A stretch of DNA of 41,471 nucleotides, taken from Lachnospiraceae bacterium (GTDB taxonomy: Bacteria; Bacillota; Clostridia; Lachnospirales; Lachnospiraceae). The stretch is taken from positions 1 through 41,471 of the forward strand of contig JAILES010000098.1 in assembly GCA_024687205.1 (NCBI GenBank), written 5' to 3'. Below are positions 22,865 through 32,055 of the stretch, in pieces (the first letter of the stretch is position 1; every line of letters starts with the position of its first letter). The notes below the pieces were generated by a model. That model did no database searches. It was not told the origin of the DNA and saw nothing but the letters and a program-made list of their open reading frames with translations. A program made the position numbers and the translations under genes.

Positions 22865-23649
22865 AGATAAAGTTTTCTGTGATAGTGGTATGTTTAAATG
22901 CCGGAGATGAATTAAAGAAGACCGTGGACAGTATCCTTATGCAGAGATATCCTGCCTATGAGGTGATCGTGAAGGACGGCGGCTCCACCGACGGTTCTCT
23001 TGATGCTGTGATAAACGATGAAAGAATAAGGACCGTTGTACAGGAGGACAGTTCTATTTATGACGCCATGAACCAGGCAGTGGCACTGGCAAGAGGAGAG
23101 TATTGCATCTTTTTAAACTGCGGTGATTATTTCGTAAATGAACTGGTGCTTTCCAAAGTGGCGAAGGAAACCTTGAAATATAAAGCCGATATCTTTTACG
23201 GTGATCTGTACAGGAGAAAACTCGACAGCACTGATATATCTCCCGACAGAGTGACGGATTTCCTTCTGTTCAGGAACGTACCCTGTCATCAGGTATGTTT
23301 TTATAGCAGAAATCTCTTCGCGAAGCGCGGATATAAAGAAAAGTACAGGGTGCGTGCCGATTACGAGCATTTCCTCTGGAGCGTTAAGAGCGAAGGAGCT
23401 AAATGCAGACATATGAACATAACCGTCTGCTCCTATGAGGGAGAAGGGTTTTCGGAAACAGCGGAAAATAAGAAGCTTGCAAATGAAGAACACCGGGAGA
23501 TAACGGAACTCTATCTCGGAAAGAAAGTATATCTTTACAGATTCCTTATGGCGATAACATTGCAGCCGGTAAGAGAGAAACTTGCCCAGTCACCGCTGTT
23601 CTCGTCAATTTATCATAAGCTGAAGGGCAGGCTTTATGGAAAAAAGTAA
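22861..23649 (+). CDS. Family 2 glycosyltransferase (WcaE-like)
   Basis: The 262-residue protein is a GT2 enzyme with FSVIVVCLNAGDELKKTVDS, EVIVKDGGSTDGSLD (about residues 37-51) and a variant donor motif in FLNCGDYF (about 86-93). The VKDGGSTD form and the SSIYDAMNQAVALARGEYCI segment resemble colanic-acid-type WcaE or WcaA transferases, several of which add fucose or galactose. The conserved C-terminal HQVCFYSRNLF segment supports this subgroup. Given fcl in the same operon, a fucosyltransferase role is possible but unproven. Translation is coupled to the polymerase gene. Confidence 0.85.
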   Translation: MKIKFSVIVVCLNAGDELKKTVDSILMQRYPAYEVIVKDGGSTDGSLDAVINDERIRTVVQEDSSIYDAMNQAVALARGEYCIFLNCGDYFVNELVLSKVAKETLKYKADIFYGDLYRRKLDSTDISPDRVTDFLLFRNVPCHQVCFYSRNLFAKRGYKEKYRVRADYEHFLWSVKSEGAKCRHMNITVCSYEGEGFSETAENKKLANEEHREITELYLGKKVYLYRFLMAITLQPVREKLAQSPLFSSIYHKLKGRLYGKK

Positions 23650-24895
23650 GAAAAAAGTATTGTGGGTCTGCAACCTGATGCCTGCATTTGTTGCAAGTGC
23701 GGCAGGTCTCGGCAGGGCACAGAATAAAGAGGGATGGATAAGCGGAGCTGCCGCCAAAGTAATGGAAGGCGAGGAGCTTAGCCTTGCTGTTGCTTTTCCG
23801 GTTAAGGGCGATGAGAAGATGAGCGGCAGTGCCGGACTCGTCCGTTATTTCAGTTTCTATGAAGATACGGATCATCCCGAAGAATACGATCCTTCTCTTG
23901 AAGCCTCGATAGGAAGGATCTGCGAAGAATTCAAGCCTGATGTCATACACTGTTTCGGAACCGAGTTTCCTCACTCCCTGGCACTGCAGAAATTAACGGA
24001 ATGGAGAGATAAGGTCATAGTTCATATACAGGGTGTGATGCAAAGCTGTGCGGAACAGTATTACGGCGGACTGGATGAGTCTGTGACCGAGAGTGCCACC
24101 ATACGTGATATCATACGCAGCGACAGCCTGTGGAAACAGAAAGAGAAATACGAAAAAAGAGCCGAAAGAGAGAAAAACGTTCTTTCCCTTGCGGCATATG
24201 CCTGCGGAAGAACAGCCTTTGACAAGGCGTATGTGGAAAGCATTAATCCTTCCTGTGCTTATTTTGCAATGAATGAAACATTGAGACCCGGATTCTATGG
24301 CAAACTGTGGGAGAGGGAAAACAGCGTAAAGCACAGGATATTCATGTCACAGGGCAATATCCCGCTTAAAGGTCTGCATGTGGCGATAGAAGCCCTGGCG
24401 CTGATCAAAGAAAAATATGAGGATGCACATATCGTGGTAGCCGGTGATGACATAGTCGGAAAACCTTTCTACAAGATACCGCGATACGGCAAGTATCTTA
24501 AATCCCTGACGGAAAAACTGCAGCTCAAAGACAGTGTGTCTTTTATGGGACAGTTAAATGAAACGGAAATGTGTCAGGAATATATGGAAGCCAATGTTTA
24601 TGTCCTGGCTTCATATACAGAAAACTCACCCAACTCTCTCGGTGAAGCCATGCTGCTGGGTGTACCTTCGGTAGTATCAAGGGTGGGCGGTGTGCCTTCA
24701 ATGGCAGAGGAAGATAAGGAAGTGCTTGCTTTTGATGCGGGCGATGCAAAAGGACTTGCGGAAAAGATATGCAGATTGTTTGACAGTGAGGAACTGCAGG
24801 ATGAGCTGAGGCTTGCTGCGAGAAAGAGAGCAATGCTGACTCATGATGCCGAGGCAAATTACAAAATGCTTTTGTGGATCTACGACAGGATATGA
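23636..24895 (+). CDS. Family 4 glycosyltransferase
   Basis: The 419-residue protein has a GT-B fold. The N-terminal Rossmann domain starts at KKVLWVCNLMPAFVASAAGL and contains DVIHCFGTEFPHSLAL. The C-terminal donor domain has SQGNIPLKGLHVAIEALALI, IVVAGDDIV and the E-x7-E region ASYTENSPNSLGEAMLLGVP, the GT4 signature. This is a retaining transferase that probably uses a nucleotide sugar on the cytoplasmic face. The ATG at 23636 overlaps the previous gene by 14 bases, and the last codons overlap the next start. The long, Arg/Lys/Glu-rich helix in the middle (about residues 160-185) is unusual in length. Confidence 0.87.
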   Translation: MEKSKKKVLWVCNLMPAFVASAAGLGRAQNKEGWISGAAAKVMEGEELSLAVAFPVKGDEKMSGSAGLVRYFSFYEDTDHPEEYDPSLEASIGRICEEFKPDVIHCFGTEFPHSLALQKLTEWRDKVIVHIQGVMQSCAEQYYGGLDESVTESATIRDIIRSDSLWKQKEKYEKRAEREKNVLSLAAYACGRTAFDKAYVESINPSCAYFAMNETLRPGFYGKLWERENSVKHRIFMSQGNIPLKGLHVAIEALALIKEKYEDAHIVVAGDDIVGKPFYKIPRYGKYLKSLTEKLQLKDSVSFMGQLNETEMCQEYMEANVYVLASYTENSPNSLGEAMLLGVPSVVSRVGGVPSMAEEDKEVLAFDAGDAKGLAEKICRLFDSEELQDELRLAARKRAMLTHDAEANYKMLLWIYDRI

Positions 24896-26055
24896 CTTTT
24901 GTTTTTCTGACAAATTATGTGACGCATCATCAGCTGCCTTTTTACAGGGAGCTAAGGGAGGTACTGGGTGAAGATCTTCATCTTATCGTGAGCGATAAGA
25001 TGGAGGAAGAGCGCGTAAATATGGGCTGGTCCATTAACACCGAAGAGATACCCGGATACCTGTATCTGGAGGATGATGTCGAGAAGGCGGAAAGACTGAT
25101 AAGAGAAAGCGACGTGGTGCTCTGCGGAGGAGCGGACGATTACTTCCTGCGTGAGAGACTGGATAAGAGAAAGTTTACGCTGAGATACTACGAAAGGCTT
25201 TTTAAAGATGGTTACTGGCATGCTTTTACGCCGAAGTCATTTACGAAGAACAGGAACAGACATGTAAGATTTAAAAACGATCCGGTATACCTGCTGTGTG
25301 CGGGAGCTTATGTTGCACATGACTTCAATCTGATAGGAGCTTATCCCGGAAAGAAATATAAGTGGGGATATTTTCCCGAGTTCATCGAATACAGCGAAGA
25401 TGAGATGAAGAGAAAGTCCGGGAGCGAGATAAGGGTATTGTGGACCGGAAGGATGATAGACTGGAAGCATCCCGAACATGCGGTTGTAGCAGCAGCCAAA
25501 TGTATAGAACAGGGTTTTGATATAAAACTTACGATGATAGGCGAAGGCGATCAGTCCGAAAATATTGACCGGATGATAAAGGAATACGGACTGGAAGGAA
25601 CGGTGATAAGACGACCTTTCATAGCACCTTCGGAAGTAAGGGAAGAAATGCGCCGCAGTGATGTTTATCTCTGCACCAGTGATTTTAAGGAAGGCTGGGG
25701 AGCCGTGGTAAATGAGGCGATGAACGCAGGCTGCGCAGTGGTCGGATCCTCGGGAGCAGGCTCTGTTCCCTTCCTGTTAAAACATGAAGTGAACGGGATG
25801 GTATATCCTTCCGAAGAGAAAGGGATACTTGCAAATGCACTCTATGCCTTATGTGAAGATCCCACACTCCGGAAGAGATTCGGAAGGGAAGCATACAGGA
25901 CCATCGCTTCGGAGTGGAATCCGAAAGAAGCCTGCAGAAGACTGCTGGCCTTCTGTGAAGCAGTGCTTGCGGGTAAGGAGTATGCAGAAGAAAGCGGGCC
26001 TATGTCAAAGGCGGAAATAATAAGACCGAAGAACGGGTGGATAAGTTGCTTATAA
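24892..26055 (+). CDS. Glycosyltransferase (GT4-like), tandem paralogue 1
   Basis: This 387-residue GT-B enzyme starts at the ATG whose last two bases form part of the previous stop codon (ATGA). The N-terminal half is compact and has FLTNYVTHHQLPFYREL, CGGADDYFLRERL and YLLCAGAYVAHDFNLIGAYP. The donor half has WTGRMIDWKHPEHAVVAAAK, MIGEGDQ and DFKEGWGAVVNEAMNAGCAV, the last being the E-x7-E site of GT4. The next gene has the same blocks in the same order with strong identity, so the two come from a duplication. They probably add two related sugars, or the same sugar in two linkages. The donor is unknown. Confidence 0.8.
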   Translation: MTFVFLTNYVTHHQLPFYRELREVLGEDLHLIVSDKMEEERVNMGWSINTEEIPGYLYLEDDVEKAERLIRESDVVLCGGADDYFLRERLDKRKFTLRYYERLFKDGYWHAFTPKSFTKNRNRHVRFKNDPVYLLCAGAYVAHDFNLIGAYPGKKYKWGYFPEFIEYSEDEMKRKSGSEIRVLWTGRMIDWKHPEHAVVAAAKCIEQGFDIKLTMIGEGDQSENIDRMIKEYGLEGTVIRRPFIAPSEVREEMRRSDVYLCTSDFKEGWGAVVNEAMNAGCAVVGSSGAGSVPFLLKHEVNGMVYPSEEKGILANALYALCEDPTLRKRFGREAYRTIASEWNPKEACRRLLAFCEAVLAGKEYAEESGPMSKAEIIRPKNGWISCL

Positions 26056-27236
26056 CATTTGTATCAAATTATTTTAATCATCATCAGAGAGCTTTCTGTG
26101 ACGCTATGAGCGCGATCCCTGAGGTTGAGTTCACTTTCATACAGATGGAAGATATGGAAGCCGAACGTGTAAGGATGGGATGGGCGCCGGATACCTCTGC
26201 TTTTCCTTATGTATTGAAATATAAAGGAAACGAAGAATATTGCAGAAAGCTTATGCTGGATTCCGATATGACGATCTTCGGCGGAGTGGATGAAACGCTT
26301 GCTTACGAAAGACAGGACATGGGCAAAGCCACACTCAGATACAGCGAACGCATCTATAAAGAGGGACAGTGGAAATTCATTTCCCCGAGAGGTCTGATAA
26401 AAAAGAACAGGGATCATACAAGATACAAAGGGATGCCCGTATACCTGCTGTGTGCGGGAGGCTATGTGGCTTCGGATTATTCACTGATAAAAGCCTATCC
26501 CGAAAAGAAATATGTATGGGGATATTTCCCCGAAGTAAAAGAGTACAGCATGGCTGAACTGCACTCACAGCGTGAGGATGACGGTACGATACGGCTGTTG
26601 TGGTGCGGAAGGATGATAGACTGGAAACATCCCGAGGCAGCGCTTGACGTATGCAGCTATCTCGATAAACGCGGGATAAAATGCATGCTCGACTTCGTGG
26701 GTGGCGGAGAACTTGAAGAGCGCATGAGAGAAGAAGCCATGAAGAAAGGCGTGCCGGGACTTACGCATTTTAACGGTTTCAAGACACCTGAAGAGACCAG
26801 GGAATATATGAGAAGGGCCGATATCTTCCTGTTTACCAGTGATCAGAAGGAAGGCTGGGGGGCTGTGCTGAATGAGGCCATGAACAGCGGCTGTGCGGTT
26901 GTGGCATCACATGCCATAGGAGCGGTTCCTTATATGCTCCGTCATAATGAGAACGGTTTCGTATACAGGAGCGGAAATAACAATGAGGCCGGAGAATATG
27001 CATATAAGCTGGCTAAAGACAGACAGCTTCGTCAGAAATTCGGCTATGCCGCATATGATACGGTTTCAAAGTACTGGAATGCAGAGTATGCAGCGGAAAG
27101 ACTTTATGGTTTCATAAGACGGGTGCTTTACGGAGAAGAGTGGGAGATCGAAGAAAGAACCGGACTTCCCCATCCGATGCAGAAAGCACCTGAGATAAGA
27201 CCGGGGGAAGGCTACGGTTTTGTAAGAGGGAAATAA
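26037..27236 (+). CDS. Glycosyltransferase (GT4-like), tandem paralogue 2
   Basis: The 399-residue protein is the paralogue of the preceding gene product: FVSNYFNHHQRAF, FGGVDETLAYERQDM, YLLCAGGYVASDYSLIKAYP, WCGRMIDWKHPEAALDV and DQKEGWGAVLNEAMNSGCAV align block by block. The start is uncertain. GTG at 26037 and TTG at 26046 are both possible; alignment with the paralogue places the natural N terminus at 26046, where GGGTGG lies five bases upstream. A C-terminal extension of about 25 residues is absent from paralogue 1. The gene overlaps its neighbour by 19 bases and ends three bases before the next gene. Function as for paralogue 1, with a possibly altered acceptor. Confidence 0.8.
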   Translation: MDKLLITFVSNYFNHHQRAFCDAMSAIPEVEFTFIQMEDMEAERVRMGWAPDTSAFPYVLKYKGNEEYCRKLMLDSDMTIFGGVDETLAYERQDMGKATLRYSERIYKEGQWKFISPRGLIKKNRDHTRYKGMPVYLLCAGGYVASDYSLIKAYPEKKYVWGYFPEVKEYSMAELHSQREDDGTIRLLWCGRMIDWKHPEAALDVCSYLDKRGIKCMLDFVGGGELEERMREEAMKKGVPGLTHFNGFKTPEETREYMRRADIFLFTSDQKEGWGAVLNEAMNSGCAVVASHAIGAVPYMLRHNENGFVYRSGNNNEAGEYAYKLAKDRQLRQKFGYAAYDTVSKYWNAEYAAERLYGFIRRVLYGEEWEIEERTGLPHPMQKAPEIRPGEGYGFVRGK

Positions 27237-27238
27237 AT

Positions 27239-28213
27239 ATGAACGTGATAGCAACAGGCTTTGCTTTTTCCTTTGCCTATGATGAGAAATACGGGACATC
27301 GGCGCAGCTTTCCGGTGGAACGGATCTGGGAAGGCTTGAGATATACATGAAGAATATGATCGTCTCACTGATCTCCATAAAGAGACAGAATCCGGACGAT
27401 GAAGTAATGCTGATAGTCAATACCGGTATACCTGAAGTATTTGAAAAGTATGCGAAGCTGCTGAAATACGGCGGGGTAGTGATAAGGACCGTAGAGTATG
27501 ACTGCTTCAGATTTCCCGAAGATTTTCCCTGGTCACTGGCTGCCTTCAAGCTCTGTGTGCTGAAATATCTTTCGGAGCAGGAATATGAAAGGGCAATGAT
27601 AATAGACTGCGATACCTATACAGTCCATCCTTATACGGAACTCTGGAAGGAAGCGGATCAGGGCCTGATGCTCTATAATCTCGGACATTCCTATGATCAT
27701 GAAGAGAGAGTGATCATGAGAAAAACCTACGAGAGGCTTTATCCCGAAGGCAGGGATCATATCGTGCATTACGGCGGAGAGTTTATCTGCGGCAGGCGTG
27801 AAGATCTGAAGCTGTACGCAGACTGCTGCAAAGAAGTATACGACAGGATGGAAGAGACAGGCTTTGATGTTGATAAAGTAAGGACCAATGACGAGACCGT
27901 CATGGCCTTTGCTGCGGCTGAGTATAAAAAAACAAAGGCCGTGATAGAAAGCGGTGCATATATCTGCAGATACTGGACTGATAAAAAGTTTTACCTGGTA
28001 TCCACCAATGCCTTCTATAATCCGGTATGCATATGGCATCTGCCGAGTGAGAAGAACAGGGGGCTGCTGATAATGTATGAGCAGTTTATCAGGAATAAGG
28101 CCTTTCCGGAAGTTGATAAGGCAGCAAAGATCTTCGGCATCGTAAAGGGGAAACGTCCCTATCCACTTGCTACCGCATATGCGCAGTGGGTAAGAGAGAG
28201 ATCAAAAAAGTAA
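27239..28213 (+). CDS. Putative GT-A glycosyltransferase with a DxD motif
   Basis: This 324-residue protein has the layout of a nucleotide-diphospho-sugar transferase: GGTDLGRLEIYMKNMIVSLI near the start, a strand ending in MIIDCDTYTVHPYTELWK (about residues 119-136), where DCD is a DxD metal-binding motif, and HYGGEFICGRREDLK, where Gly-Gly-Glu precedes a likely acceptor loop. The arrangement recalls GT8 and related families, in which a DxD follows a short hydrophobic strand and a second metal ligand lies near the C terminus (here perhaps the CIWHLPSEKN His). I could not assign a family with certainty. It sits in the operon between a GT4-like gene and a GT2 gene, so a role in repeat-unit assembly is likely. 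Confidence 0.65.
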   Translation: MNVIATGFAFSFAYDEKYGTSAQLSGGTDLGRLEIYMKNMIVSLISIKRQNPDDEVMLIVNTGIPEVFEKYAKLLKYGGVVIRTVEYDCFRFPEDFPWSLAAFKLCVLKYLSEQEYERAMIIDCDTYTVHPYTELWKEADQGLMLYNLGHSYDHEERVIMRKTYERLYPEGRDHIVHYGGEFICGRREDLKLYADCCKEVYDRMEETGFDVDKVRTNDETVMAFAAAEYKKTKAVIESGAYICRYWTDKKFYLVSTNAFYNPVCIWHLPSEKNRGLLIMYEQFIRNKAFPEVDKAAKIFGIVKGKRPYPLATAYAQWVRERSKK

Positions 28214-28225
28214 CGGGGGTTTAGA

Positions 28226-29218
28226 ATGATATCGGTCATCGTTCCGGTATACAACAAGGAAGAGTATCTGGGACGCTGTATAGACAGCGTACTCGGACAG
28301 ACTTATGCCGATCTGGAGCTGATACTGGTAGACGACGGTTCAAAGGATAAGAGTGCGGATATATGCCGCGAGTATGTGAACAAAGATAAGAGGGTAAGGT
28401 TTTTTCAAAAAGAAAACGGCGGCGCATCAAGTGCGAGAAACTTCGGGATAAAGGAAGCAAAGGGCGAATACATAGGTTTTGTGGACGGTGATGACTGGAT
28501 AGAAGAGGATATGTATGAGACCCTGTTTAGCGAACTTGATAAGTATAAAGATGCAAAGAACGGACCCTGTGCGGCACAATTGATGAGTGAAGATCATGCG
28601 CCGGATTTACGTCTTATAAAAGAAGCTGACCGTTCGGACGGCAGAGTGGAATTGAAGAAGAGGGATGATTATTTCCGTGAGCTGATCATGCATACGGGAG
28701 ATTCTTCTTTCTGTACTAAGCTCTTCAGGGCAGACTTCATAAAGAAGTACAGCTTCCCTGAGGGCAAGAAGAATGAGGACTTTGCCCTGCTTGTTGAGAT
28801 GATGCCGGAGCTGGAGGCAGGTATCATAACCATAGGAAGGATGGGCTATCACATCTATCACAGTGAGGAAAGTGCAACCCGCGGGTCCTATGACCAGAAG
28901 CTTTATGAGGATATGATGTATAATGCTTTCGGAGCATACAGATATGCCAGGGATCATTATCCCGAGTATATAAGTGAAGCCGCAAGGTTTAGACTGGTAC
29001 AGGCCTATGATTTCCTTCTGCATATACCGGTAGAGAAGATGACAAAGGATAACGGCTTCTACATGCGCATAGTACGTTTTGTGAAAAGCGAGATGCGGGA
29101 GATCAAAAAGAATCCGTATCTGAAGAAAAAGGAAAGACTGGGACTGAAACTGTTATGCATTTCGCCTAAAGGGATACGGAGTGCACACAGGACATGGATG
29201 AAGGTAAGAGACAGATGA
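28226..29218 (+). CDS. Family 2 glycosyltransferase
   Basis: The 330-residue protein has a classical GT2 N terminus: ISVIVPVYNKEEYLGRCIDS, LILVDDGSKDKSADIC (about residues 33-48), ENGGASSARNFGIKEAKGEY and FVDGDDWIEEDMYE (about 89-102). The DGDD motif binds the metal and donor. A helical C-terminal region of about 100 residues with a basic end follows; similar tails anchor such enzymes peripherally at the membrane. The start is an ATG with GGGGG a few bases upstream, 12 bases after the previous gene. The sugar it transfers cannot be deduced. Confidence 0.88.
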   Translation: MISVIVPVYNKEEYLGRCIDSVLGQTYADLELILVDDGSKDKSADICREYVNKDKRVRFFQKENGGASSARNFGIKEAKGEYIGFVDGDDWIEEDMYETLFSELDKYKDAKNGPCAAQLMSEDHAPDLRLIKEADRSDGRVELKKRDDYFRELIMHTGDSSFCTKLFRADFIKKYSFPEGKKNEDFALLVEMMPELEAGIITIGRMGYHIYHSEESATRGSYDQKLYEDMMYNAFGAYRYARDHYPEYISEAARFRLVQAYDFLLHIPVEKMTKDNGFYMRIVRFVKSEMREIKKNPYLKKKERLGLKLLCISPKGIRSAHRTWMKVRDR

Positions 29219-30297
29219 AAGACCGTATATATGTGTGCCATACTTTTTATCATGTATATATCACTTTTCTGAAGGAACTTGCTCTTCCCAAGGAGGAGCA
29301 GGGCGGTGCCACGCTGGTGCTGAGCCTTATGTCCAACAACTTCGGAGGTCTTAAGGAACGAATAGAGGCTCTTGGTTTTTTCGAAGAAGTGCTGGAGTAT
29401 GATGAGAAGAGAGAGGAGTTCTTTCCGGAACTCGCAAAGTATAAAGTTGACAGAGGAAACATAATACTCAATATGCTTCAGCGGATAAGCTTTACTTCAA
29501 AGTTCGCAAAGCTGCAGGAAAAGTTTGTGCCGACTGATATGAAGCAGTATAAAGATATATATGTGTACTGTGACTCGGATCCCATAGGAGTGTATCTTAA
29601 TAAGAAAAAGATCCGCTACCATGCAGTGGAAGACGGACTGGACTGCTTAAAGACCCTTGATTCGGCAAGAGTGTCCAATAAAGGACACTTTGAGATGAAA
29701 GCCAAATTCGCCAAATTCGGTCTGATACATATCGAGAACGGTTATTCTAAATACTGCATCGATATGGAAGTAAATGACAGAAGCGTGCTTAAGTACGACA
29801 ATCCGAAATATAAGGAAGTGCCGCGAAAGCCACTGTATGACAGGCTTACGGAAGATGACAGACAATTGCTGTTAAAAGCTTTTGTGGAAGATAAGGAAGA
29901 AATAGAAGAAAGGATAAAGCAGGCAAAGGAATGTGGCCAGAAGACCGTACTGATACTGACGGATCCCTTATGCGATCTGGATACCAGAAAACGTATAACG
30001 GACGATCTGATGGAGACCTTCGGTCATGATGATCAGGGAAGAGAAGCGCTGGTCTTTATAAAACCTCATCCCAGGGATGTGCTGGATTATAAGAAGTATT
30101 ATCCGGACTGTCCCTTCTTCCCGTCATCGGTGCCCATGGAGATATTGAACTTCTTCGAGGGAATGCATATCGATACGGTGGTATCGGTATATACCGAGCT
30201 GGGAGCGATCAGCTTTGCCGACGAAAAGGTGCGTCTCGGACACGACTTCATGGATAAGTATGAAGATCCCGATGTACACAGACATTTCGGAACATAA
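29215..30297 (+). CDS. Putative GT-B transferase, sialyltransferase (GT52)-like
   Basis: The 360-residue protein starts at the ATG at 29215, overlapping the previous stop (ATGA). It begins DRIYVCHTFYHVYITFLKEL, a pattern in which His-Thr-x-Tyr-His follows the first strand, as in the lipooligosaccharide sialyltransferase and polysialyltransferase families. The middle has IRYHAVEDGLDCL, where EDG matches a conserved acidic motif. The donor half has FIKPHPRDVLDYKKYYPDCP and VVSVYTELGAISF, the HP and S/T-E motifs that contact CMP-sugar in these families. The assignment is moderate: CDP-glycerol or poly-hexose transferases share this fold. If correct, the glycan may carry a sialic-acid-like or other CMP-activated residue, but no neu genes are in the window. 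Confidence 0.55.
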   Translation: MKDRIYVCHTFYHVYITFLKELALPKEEQGGATLVLSLMSNNFGGLKERIEALGFFEEVLEYDEKREEFFPELAKYKVDRGNIILNMLQRISFTSKFAKLQEKFVPTDMKQYKDIYVYCDSDPIGVYLNKKKIRYHAVEDGLDCLKTLDSARVSNKGHFEMKAKFAKFGLIHIENGYSKYCIDMEVNDRSVLKYDNPKYKEVPRKPLYDRLTEDDRQLLLKAFVEDKEEIEERIKQAKECGQKTVLILTDPLCDLDTRKRITDDLMETFGHDDQGREALVFIKPHPRDVLDYKKYYPDCPFFPSSVPMEILNFFEGMHIDTVVSVYTELGAISFADEKVRLGHDFMDKYEDPDVHRHFGT

Positions 30298-30300
30298 GTT

Positions 30301-32046
30301 ATGATAAAGATAATTAAAAAACTCGGAGTATTACTGGATAAAAAACAGAAAGACTTTATGATCGTGCTGGTACTGATGATGCTTGTCGGTGCCCTTTTGG
30401 AGACCGCCAGCGTGGGTATCATCATCCCGGTGATGAAGCTGGTCATGGATCAGAATGCTGTAGAAGATAATGAAACGGTCAATGCCATATACACTCTTGT
30501 GGGCTCGCCCGGGATCAAGGCTTTTACCGTGATGATCATGTTCCTTCTGATCATGCTTTTTGTTGTAAAGAATCTCTTTCTCTATGTGCAGCAGAAAGTA
30601 CTTTATAGATATATCTATACCAATCAGTTCAGAACTTCCGAACGTATGATGAAGAATTATATACGTAAGGATTACGAGTATTATCTTAATGCCGATACAG
30701 CCGTGATACAGAGGAACATCACTTCCGACGTGAACAATATGTACGCGATGATACTCTCCCTTCTTACTCTTGCTTCGGAAGCCGTGGTATTTGTATTCCT
30801 TGCAGTGGTACTCTTTGTCACCGAACCCATGATGACGATCATGATATCGGTACTGCTGATCATCACTCTCCTGGTGATCAAGAAGGTGCTTAAACCCGTG
30901 ATGCATAAGGCAGGCAAGGATAACCAGGATTATTACAGCGGGCTCTTCAAGTGGATATCACAGACAGTGACCGGTATCAAGGAAGTAAAGACCACGGGAC
31001 GCGAGATGTATTTTGTCGATGAGTATATCAAATGCGGCAGGGGCTACGTGGGAGCAGTTCAGAAATATACCCTGTTCAGTAATATCCCGAGACTCCTGAT
31101 CGAGACCATATCCGTATGTGCAATGGTACTCTACCTTATGATACTGATCTTAAGCGGCCGTGATACCAGCGAGATGATGGCGATACTTGCGGCTTTCGGT
31201 GTGGCGGTGGTGCGTCTGATGCCCTGTGCCAACAGGATCAACAACCAGATCAATAACATAGCATATTTTGAACCGGCCTTCATGGGAGTATCGGATAATC
31301 TGCAGGATGAGGTCGACAGTGAAAATACCGATATGACAGACTTTACTCCTGTAAGGGAAAAACTTCCGGTCAATGAAGTGATAAGCCTTAAGGATATAAC
31401 ATACAAGTATCCGAACACGGATGTTTATATCTTTAACAAAGCATCTTTTGATATACATATTGGTGAGAGCGTAGGTATAGTAGGTTCCTCCGGTGCCGGC
31501 AAATCCACGGTAGTGGATATACTGCTGGGCCTGCTCAAACTTGAAGGAGGCAGCATAACGGCTGACGGCCGCAATGTCCTGGATAAAGAAAACTACCGCA
31601 AGTGGCTCAGAAATATAGGCTATATTCCCCAGAGCATATTTATGCTGGATGATACGATAAGGAAAAACGTTGCTTTCGGAATCTCGGAAGATGAACTCTC
31701 TGAAGAACGCATCTGGGAAGTGCTTAAGGAAGCCCAGCTTGATGAATTTGTAAAAGGCCTGCCTGAAGGACTTGATACCGGTATAGGTGAAAGAGGCGTA
31801 AGGCTTTCGGGAGGACAGAGGCAGAGGATAGGCATAGCCAGAGCGTTATATGCAGATCCCGAAGTACTGATACTGGACGAAGCGACCAGCGCCCTCGATA
31901 ATGATACCGAAGCAGCGATAATGGATTCGATAAACAGATTTAAGGGAAAGAAGACTCTGATAATAATAGCGCACAGGCTGGAGACCATAAAGAAGTGCGA
32001 TCATGTATACCGCGTCGAGAACGGCAGTATAACGAAAGAACGCTGA
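30301..32046 (+). CDS. ABC-type lipid-linked oligosaccharide flippase (PglK-like)
   Basis: This 581-residue half-transporter has six hydrophobic segments over about residues 15-300 and a C-terminal ATPase domain. The ATPase has Walker A GSSGAGKST (about residues 395-403), signature LSGGQRQRIGIARAL (about 501-515) and Walker B VLILDEATSALD (about 521-532) with the catalytic Glu, so a homodimer is likely. In the order glycosyltransferases then an ABC exporter, it resembles PglK of Campylobacter, which flips lipid-linked oligosaccharides to the outer face. No Wzx is seen elsewhere in the operon. The gene is the last of the cluster and converges on the - strand exporter genes, with nine bases between stops. 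Confidence 0.82.
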   Translation: MIKIIKKLGVLLDKKQKDFMIVLVLMMLVGALLETASVGIIIPVMKLVMDQNAVEDNETVNAIYTLVGSPGIKAFTVMIMFLLIMLFVVKNLFLYVQQKVLYRYIYTNQFRTSERMMKNYIRKDYEYYLNADTAVIQRNITSDVNNMYAMILSLLTLASEAVVFVFLAVVLFVTEPMMTIMISVLLIITLLVIKKVLKPVMHKAGKDNQDYYSGLFKWISQTVTGIKEVKTTGREMYFVDEYIKCGRGYVGAVQKYTLFSNIPRLLIETISVCAMVLYLMILILSGRDTSEMMAILAAFGVAVVRLMPCANRINNQINNIAYFEPAFMGVSDNLQDEVDSENTDMTDFTPVREKLPVNEVISLKDITYKYPNTDVYIFNKASFDIHIGESVGIVGSSGAGKSTVVDILLGLLKLEGGSITADGRNVLDKENYRKWLRNIGYIPQSIFMLDDTIRKNVAFGISEDELSEERIWEVLKEAQLDEFVKGLPEGLDTGIGERGVRLSGGQRQRIGIARALYADPEVLILDEATSALDNDTEAAIMDSINRFKGKKTLIIIAHRLETIKKCDHVYRVENGSITKER

Positions 32047-32055
32047 TAAGATCTC

